DNA from: JACPLR01 sp041649295
GTDB taxonomy: Archaea > Nanobdellota > Nanobdellia > Pacearchaeales > GW2011-AR1
Length of the DNA: 64,000 bases
Direction: 5' to 3'
Assembly (NCBI GenBank): GCA_041649295.1
Contig: JBAZNI010000001.1
Location: 310,001 to 374,000 of the forward strand
Shown here: positions 59,075 to 64,000 of the stretch, piece by piece
Layout of the letters: every line of letters begins with the position of its first letter
Position numbering within the stretch: the first letter of the stretch is position 1
Position numbers and translations under genes: made by a program
Notes under the pieces: generated by a model
The model's database searches: none
Seen by the model: only the letters and a program-made list of their open reading frames with translations
What the model was told of the DNA's origin: nothing

Positions 59075-60481
59075 ATGAGCTTATCAAAGAGGGGGTTATT
59101 AATAATCATCGCATTAAGTGTGATTCTAATTCCAATATGCTCTGCAATAGATTTGGAGATTAGTTCATCGCCAGTAAGAGACTCGGTTATAAATAATCAA
59201 AATGTTCCGGCTATTTTCAAAATTGAAATCAAAAACAACGGCAATTCGGCAAATTTCGAAATATTTACCTTTGAAAAATTTGAGATCACACCTTCTAAGT
59301 TCAGAATTGAAAAGGGGCAGACAAAAACAATTGACTTTGAATTCCTTCCAATTGAATCAATGAGAAACAACAAAGGTTCTGTAATAGTCCCATTTTTTAT
59401 TAAAGAGGAAACAGGCGGACATACAGAAGAAGGAAGAGTTGTTGTAAGATTAGTTGAAGTAGAGCAGACATTTGCAATAAATGCAGAAAGCATAAATCCT
59501 GATTCAAAAGAAATAATAATGTATTTTTACAACCTCGAAAATATTACGTATAAAGATGTAAAAGTGACTTTTTCATCAAGTTTTTTTAACGATGAATTAA
59601 AAACGCTTAACTTGTATCCGCACGAAAAACAGCAGGTAATAATCCCAATTAATTTGGAAAAGTTAAAAAAACTTTTATCAGGTGCGTATACAATAAGGGC
59701 AAGTTACACATATGAAGATGAAGCAGGGGTTACAGAAACACCAATTAAATTTCTGGAAAAATCAGATGTATCATCAAGCAAGTCACAGTCGGGGATTATA
59801 ATAAGAAAAACCAAAATTAAAAAAATTAACGAGGGGAATATCCCTGTAATTGTAGAAGCAAATGTAAAAAAGAATATCATTTCAAGGCTGTTCTCTTCAT
59901 TTTCTCCTGCTCCTTCAGATGTTAAAAGAAATGGGTTTATAGTTGATTATTCATGGAAAACCGAACTTGCCCCAGGAGAACTATTAGATGTTGAAGTTAT
60001 AACCAACTGGCTCTTTCCGCTGATTTTAATAATTGCAATTGCAATAATTGCTTATCTCTCTGACATGTATTTCACAACAAACTTAGTGATAAAAAAGAAA
60101 GTGAATTTTGTCAAAACAAAATCAAACTATTTTGCACTTAAAGTTACATTAAAGGTAAAAGCTAAAAAATTCCTCGAAAATGTAAGGATTTACGACCAGC
60201 TTCCTGCAATGTCCCAGCTTTATGAAAAATTTGGGACAATGCCCGACAAAATTGACAGGCAAACAGGAAGATTAAGCTGGAATATAAAAAGATTTACAGA
60301 AGGTGAGGAAAGAGTTTATACATATATAATATACTCAAAGATGAAAGTAATTGGAAAATTCGAGCTTCCCGCAGCAACAGGAGTTTATGAAACAAACGGT
60401 AAAGTTCACGAATCAAAATCAAACAAAGCTTTTTTCCTTAACGAACCTCACGAACACAGAAAGCTAGAATTCGGAAAATAA
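59075..60481 (+). CDS. surface protein with beta domains and one TM helix
   Basis: 468 aa. MSLSKRGLLIIIALSVILIP is a signal peptide (cleavage near CSA). IKNNGNSANFEIFTFEKFEI and similar segments are CARDB/DUF11-like Ig-type beta repeats, common in archaeal envelope proteins. A helix near residues 312-332 (PLILIIAIAIIAYLSDMYF) anchors it, followed by a second domain on the other side (KVNFVKTKSNYFALKVTLKV). No catalytic motif seen. Confidence 0.78.
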   Translation: MSLSKRGLLIIIALSVILIPICSAIDLEISSSPVRDSVINNQNVPAIFKIEIKNNGNSANFEIFTFEKFEITPSKFRIEKGQTKTIDFEFLPIESMRNNKGSVIVPFFIKEETGGHTEEGRVVVRLVEVEQTFAINAESINPDSKEIIMYFYNLENITYKDVKVTFSSSFFNDELKTLNLYPHEKQQVIIPINLEKLKKLLSGAYTIRASYTYEDEAGVTETPIKFLEKSDVSSSKSQSGIIIRKTKIKKINEGNIPVIVEANVKKNIISRLFSSFSPAPSDVKRNGFIVDYSWKTELAPGELLDVEVITNWLFPLILIIAIAIIAYLSDMYFTTNLVIKKKVNFVKTKSNYFALKVTLKVKAKKFLENVRIYDQLPAMSQLYEKFGTMPDKIDRQTGRLSWNIKRFTEGEERVYTYIIYSKMKVIGKFELPAATGVYETNGKVHESKSNKAFFLNEPHEHRKLEFGK

Positions 60482-60528
60482 GTGAATGATTAGCAAGAAA
60501 AAATTAATTCTTTTTAAAGGTATTATTA

Positions 60529-60612
60529 GGGTTAATGTGAAAAATTCGTTCTTCTTTTTTCTCAACATTAGATAATAACTAGAGTAACCGCTCAACTCAC
60601 ATAAAATTTAGC
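60529..60612. repeat. degenerate MITE-like repeat
   Basis: GGGTTAATGTGAAAAATTCG opens it, and AACCGCTCAACTCACATAAA, TTTAGC matches the complement of the 231-bp repeat's GAGTTGAGCGG region. Gene-free 60482-60684 otherwise. Confidence 0.45.
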
Positions 60613-60684
60613 AAAAGATACTTATTAACCTAAAAATATTCTCATTATAACAAAGTTTAAAAATGACATACTTCAAAAGAGTAT

Positions 60685-60930
60685 ATGCATAAACAATATC
60701 CAATAAGAGTAGGGGATGAAAAAATACTTCCATTACTTAGCAAACTATTCGAAGAAAAGACAGCTACAGAAGTGATAAGAGAGAAGTTTATATTAGTATA
60801 TTCTATAGATGTTCCCCCAATCGCAGTCGTAGCAAGATGGGGAACAACAGGAACCTCTTCAGGTTATGCTTATACATCTATTGGAGACGAACAGCATATT
60901 AAAGAGTTTGAAGAGATGTTTAGCAGATAA
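60685..60930 (+). CDS. uncharacterised protein, 81 aa
   Basis: Begins MHKQYPIRVGDEKILPLLSK, includes YSIDVPPIAVVARWGTTGTS. No recognised family. TATA-like gtttaaaaatg about 30 bases before. Lies between the surface protein and tRNA-Tyr. Confidence 0.6.
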   Translation: MHKQYPIRVGDEKILPLLSKLFEEKTATEVIREKFILVYSIDVPPIAVVARWGTTGTSSGYAYTSIGDEQHIKEFEEMFSR

Positions 60931-61036
60931 ATCTTCAAACCATAGATTTATAAAATCTCAACAATACTTATTTATATCACGACTTAGGTGCAGGTAAGTC
61001 AAATTATCTGATTTCTTAGGTGTGGTAACGTCAAAT

Positions 61037-61194
61037 CCCCTCGTAGCTCAGTGGTTAGAGCGTCTGGCTGTAGCAAATAAAGCTAAGGTGGAGATTCCAT
61101 ATGGAATTACAATGAAACTTGATTAGCCAATCACTGGAGGTTTTAGTAAAATGCAGAACCCGGAAGATCCCCAGTTCAACTCTGGGCGGGGGGA
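61037..61194 (+). tRNA. tRNA-Tyr (GUA) with intron
   Basis: Acceptor CCCCTCG/CGGGGGG with A73 (C1-G72 is the archaeal Tyr identity), D arm GCTC-AGTGGTTA-GAGC, anticodon arm TCTGG-CTGTAG...C-CCGGA giving GUA, T arm CCCAG-TTCAACT-CTGGG. About 80 intron bases after position 37; precise splice points uncertain. The 3' end is duplicated at 61773. Confidence 0.88.
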
Positions 61195-61276
61195 TTTTTT
61201 CTATCGACGATAAACTTGAATTTGGTTAAAAAGTGGAGGCAGAGTCGAACACTTTTGGAATAGACTTAAATCTTAT

Positions 61277-61690
61277 TTATTTAGATTCTTTAGCAATCAT
61301 CTCTAATTTGGGTTTTATTGATTTCATTCCTTTTAATATGAATTGAGCCCTAGTTCGTGCTAATACATCTTCATCATGAGATGATAGATGGCTTGACATA
61401 AAATAAAAATGATTAGTCCAACCTCTTGAATTAGCATAATCAAAAATCTTCTCAGGAATAGCTAATTCAGGAAATTTATCTGGTGCCTCTTGAAAGCCCT
61501 CTGCTGGTTCCTTGCAAGGTTTCATATCTATTAAATAACCCTGCGGTGCTTCTTGTCTTTGAGTAAGATGCTCTAAAGCTTCACTTGCATTAGTGAATAC
61601 AATAGGATGTAATCCTAATTCTTCAGATTCTTCACTAAGTAAAACAGTGTAATTTCTATCATCATCAAAAATAACAATATCTTTTCCCAT
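61277..61690 (-). CDS. response-regulator receiver-like protein
   Basis: 137 aa. GKDIVIFDDDRNYTVLLSEE has the acidic pocket, PQGYLIDMKPC the phospho-acceptor Asp, FYFMSSHLSSHD the Ser/Thr switch and RAQFILKGMKSI the Lys, so all receiver residues are present. No output domain or kinase neighbour. It lies between the two copies of the tRNA-Tyr 3' end and so probably belongs to an inserted element. Confidence 0.75.
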   Translation of the reverse strand: MGKDIVIFDDDRNYTVLLSEESEELGLHPIVFTNASEALEHLTQRQEAPQGYLIDMKPCKEPAEGFQEAPDKFPELAIPEKIFDYANSRGWTNHFYFMSSHLSSHDEDVLARTRAQFILKGMKSIKPKLEMIAKESK

Positions 61691-61772
61691 TGTAGCATTT
61701 GAGATTACTCCTTTATTAAACTACTCTTTTTAGATTCAAACATTTATTCTAAAGTTTAGGGATTTTTCTACA

Positions 61773-61786
61773 TCTGGGCGGGGGAT
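61773..61786 (+). repeat. displaced copy of the tRNA-Tyr 3' end
   Basis: TCTGGGCGGGGGAT repeats the last bases of tRNA-Tyr (61181-61195) with one G fewer, 592 bases away. The intervening segment contains only the receiver-domain gene. Confidence 0.65.
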
Positions 61787-61848
61787 ATTACTTCTTTAAA
61801 GTAGTGATAAACAGAAAGATTTAAAAACTATTTCTTTTTAAGAGCATA

Positions 61849-62475
61849 ATGAAACTAAGAATAGATAGCCAAAAATTTTATGAAAAACTCTTTAGAGTAG
61901 ATTGTGGAGCCTTAAACCCGGCATTAAGTCAAACATTAGAAGGTGAAGAATGGAAAGATAAAAGAGATATTAGATTATTCCCAGAAGAAAGGGTTGTAGT
62001 AGAAAGCGGTTTTATACCTATTCAACCTCCATTTAAGCATGTATATGCAGAATTTATTAGAACAAATTGTGATTATGCTGCCTCATTAAAATTACGTTTT
62101 GCAAAATGCCCCCCTGAAATAGACTTTTGTGATGTTTTAAGGCACTTTGCACAAAAGTATCCAGACAGATTTTCAAAAGTAAGTGAGGATACAGGTTATT
62201 TACTATATGCTAATGGAACACCTGCTATATGTATTATGCCATGTAGTGATGGTGGGGGGTATATTATCTGTATGGGAAGCAAAGGAACAAAACCAGTTAA
62301 AATCCCCTATCCAAATGAACCAAATTCAAATTTTTTTGATTTTTATGCGCAAATTGGATATCTTAAAGATGTCACAACTAGGTTTATTGAATGTGCATCT
62401 ACTTTAGTTAGCGAAGAAGGTTTGGCACAAAATGCTCCTGCAAATAACTTAGAGGTAATTATTGCTCCTATATAA
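61849..62475 (+). CDS. uncharacterised protein, 208 aa
   Basis: Begins MKLRIDSQKFYEKLFRVDCG and contains KHVYAEFIRTNCDYAASLKL and TPAICIMPCSDGGGYIICMG. Mixed alpha/beta with eight Cys. No domain recognised. TATA-like atttaaaaac before the ATG. Possibly part of the same accessory block as 62577. Confidence 0.62.
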   Translation: MKLRIDSQKFYEKLFRVDCGALNPALSQTLEGEEWKDKRDIRLFPEERVVVESGFIPIQPPFKHVYAEFIRTNCDYAASLKLRFAKCPPEIDFCDVLRHFAQKYPDRFSKVSEDTGYLLYANGTPAICIMPCSDGGGYIICMGSKGTKPVKIPYPNEPNSNFFDFYAQIGYLKDVTTRFIECASTLVSEEGLAQNAPANNLEVIIAPI

Positions 62476-62576
62476 CTAGACATAAATAGTATGATATTAC
62501 TCTATATCTATCAACCACCAAAAATTGCCAAAGAAATAGTCAAAATATATTTAAACAATTAATATTTGCCGAATCT

Positions 62577-63260
62577 ATGAAACCAAACTTATCTCTCGCA
62601 GAAGATTACTTAACTAGATTTAGTGAAGAAATTACAAAATCTACTCCTATATCCTTAAGGAAGGTAAAACTAGTTAAAACTAACCTTAAAGGAAAATATT
62701 CTAAAGCCCTACTTTGCGCAGTAAATAATGAGGTTAGAATTGATCCAGAAAAAGAGTATCCGGCATATGTCTCGTTGGAACATGTAATCCTACATGAATT
62801 GGGGCATATATCTCAAATGGAACTTAACCCGGATATGGAAACAGACGCTTCTGAATATTTGATTGGGTGTGTAAATGAATCAGATATTAAAAGAAGACTT
62901 TTAAAGATTGCGAGATTTTTTTTCAGTGGAAAAATAAGGGAAAACATACGTAGCATTGAAACTATGGTTGAGGGGAGTGCCGAATGTTTTGCACTGGATA
63001 TATTCCCAGAAGTCTGTACTTTATCTGATGAAGGTAGAAAATTTATTTATAAAAGAAAAGAAAATGCATTACAAAATTGCCCAAAATGTTTTGTTGCTTA
63101 TGGTTCCAGAGGCACATTATTAGGATATAGATTTTTTCATGAATTATTCTTAAAAGAAGGGGTTAATGGGCTGATTGAATTTATTGAAAGTATCTCAGAA
63201 AGGGGGGTTCCCACTAAAGAGCAATTATTAAATCCTAAAAGCTATTTTATAGACAATTAA
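62577..63260 (+). CDS. HExxH zinc metallopeptidase-like protein
   Basis: 227 aa. HVILHELGHISQMEL is a zinc protease HExxH motif; ETMVEGSAECFALDI supplies a distant Glu (ExxxE) typical of gluzincins. KVKLVKTNLKGKYSKALLCA precedes it. No signal peptide or membrane helix is evident. Target unknown. Confidence 0.75.
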   Translation: MKPNLSLAEDYLTRFSEEITKSTPISLRKVKLVKTNLKGKYSKALLCAVNNEVRIDPEKEYPAYVSLEHVILHELGHISQMELNPDMETDASEYLIGCVNESDIKRRLLKIARFFFSGKIRENIRSIETMVEGSAECFALDIFPEVCTLSDEGRKFIYKRKENALQNCPKCFVAYGSRGTLLGYRFFHELFLKEGVNGLIEFIESISERGVPTKEQLLNPKSYFIDN

Positions 63261-63429
63261 AAACGCTTTTGCTAGTATTCATAAAACAGGATAATTTATA
63301 AATTGGGTAATAACTGAATCATAAAAATAATTTGTATAATATGCCTAAAAAAACAATACCTCTCAAGAATAAAAAAGTTTAAAAACAAAACATTTCTTAG
63401 AGAATTAATTAAATAAAGAGGTTAAGATA

Positions 63430-63537
63430 ATGGGTTATAAAGGACAGTCAAATGAACTAGTCCATAAAGATGAGATTGTTTTTACCGAAGAAATTGATTT
63501 TACTGAAGAAGACGATTTATTAAGTGACGGAGATTAA
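63430..63537 (+). CDS. tiny acidic protein, 35 aa
   Basis: MGYKGQSNELVHKDEIVFTE followed by EIDFTEEDDLLSDGD. Strongly acidic with the near-repeat IVFTEEIDFTEED. AAAGAGGTTAAGATAATGG gives a fair ribosome-binding site and gtttaaaaac a promoter-like box. A short regulator or adaptor is possible. Confidence 0.5.
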   Translation: MGYKGQSNELVHKDEIVFTEEIDFTEEDDLLSDGD

Positions 63538-63620
63538 TTGCTTTTTCTTTTTTATTTTTTTAAAAAAATTAAAAACACTATAATAAGAATTTATTTAAAC
63601 TAGCCATATATTAAAGTTTC

Positions 63621-64000
63621 ATGTTAATTGGAATTGTCGGGAAACCAAATGCAGGAAAATCAACTTTCTTTAAAGCAGCAACACTTGCAGACGCACTTAT
63701 AGCAAACTACCCTTTTGCAACAATAAAACCAAATACGGGAATGGCTTACGTTAAAATAAAAGATTTAGCGTCTGAATTTGGCAAAATTTCAAATCCAAGA
63801 GAAGGGTTTATAAAATCTGGGTGGAGATTTGTCCCTTTCGAACTTATAGATGTTGCAGGATTAGTTGAGGGGGCTTCAGAAGGAAAAGGGCTGGGAAATG
63901 AATTTTTAAATGACTTGTCATCAGCAGATGCTTTAATCCACGTTGTAGACTTATCAGGAGAAACAGACCATGAAGGAAAACCAACAAGTGATTATTATCC
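63621..64000 (+). CDS. YchF/Obg-type GTPase, N-terminal part
   Basis: ATG 63621 begins MLIGIVGKPNAGKSTFFKAA (P-loop), with a switch region (TIKPNTG), ELIDVAGLVEGASEGKGLGN (G3 with Walker-B-like Asp) and ALIHVVDLSG. Matches the archaeal/eukaryotic YchF-related family; runs off the right edge. TATA-like gtttaaa box before start. Confidence 0.9.
   Translation, partial: MLIGIVGKPNAGKSTFFKAATLADALIANYPFATIKPNTGMAYVKIKDLASEFGKISNPREGFIKSGWRFVPFELIDVAGLVEGASEGKGLGNEFLNDLSSADALIHVVDLSGETDHEGKPTSDYY

Overview
The window is AT-rich archaeal chromosome, most likely from a DPANN archaeon of the Woesearchaeota/Pacearchaeota kind. This assignment is inferred from gene content: archaeal S27ae and S24e, an Rpb7-type RNA polymerase subunit, Elp3, Taw3 and Dph6 homologues, archaeal GluRS, ThrRS and TrpRS, ScpA/SMC, class III pilin signals, many small proteins, and mostly leaderless promoters with a TATA-like box about 25-35 bases before the ATG. 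Intron-containing tRNA genes (Ser, Val, Gly, Tyr) fit this.

Layout. 0-9.7 kb: chorismate mutase/prephenate dehydrogenase, a nucleotidyltransferase/HEPN-like pair with twin operators, an Lrp-type regulator, a large intein-split SMC-family ATPase and a double Lrp regulator. 9.8-13.9 kb: two overlapping radical SAM/SPASM genes, RNase HII and a nuclease-like protein. 14-16.5 kb: a tRNA cluster (initiator Met, Ser, Val, Gly) in which three tRNA ends are duplicated 80-95 bp away behind palindromes. 16.5-28 kb: rubrerythrin and desulforedoxin, a RelE-like toxin-antitoxin pair, Dph6, thioredoxin reductase, a membrane protein with a cyclase-like domain, TrpRS, the rpoE operon (including an acyl carrier protein and a finger-less Spt4), and PIN proteins. 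28.2-33.5 kb: a broken tRNA around a homing-endonuclease-like gene, tRNA-Trp, an MFS transporter, and a first array of single genes separated by TTTACAC sites and tRNA 3' halves. 33.6-49.4 kb: mostly housekeeping genes (Taw3, Cas4-like nuclease, DisA, M29 peptidase, GluRS, pilin, Elp3 next to a Trm9-like methyltransferase, Nudix, ThrRS), interrupted by two near-identical 231-bp MITE-like repeats. 49.5-54 kb: a Tat-exported SleB-like hydrolase and a second TTTACAC array carrying an AbiE-type system, a HAD-like gene and a MntA/HepT pair. 54-64 kb: small membrane proteins, two possible structured RNAs, a HicA fragment, ScpA, rhomboid, tRNA-Tyr with a displaced 3' end beyond a receiver-domain gene, a zinc protease and the start of a YchF/Obg-type GTPase.

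Themes. Several genes act on tRNA or translation (Dph6, Taw3, Elp3, Trm9-like, three aminoacyl-tRNA synthetases). SMC, ScpA and DisA suggest chromosome maintenance. The accessory layer is dominated by toxin-antitoxin-like genes and by pieces of tRNA genes. The most unusual signal is the recurrence of truncated tRNA 3' parts at gene boundaries: exact 41-nt pieces running from the anticodon loop to the discriminator base, next to a TTTACAC core and delimiting one to a few genes. It looks like tRNA-derived attachment sites of small cassettes. No integrase gene is present in the window, so the mechanism is inferred.
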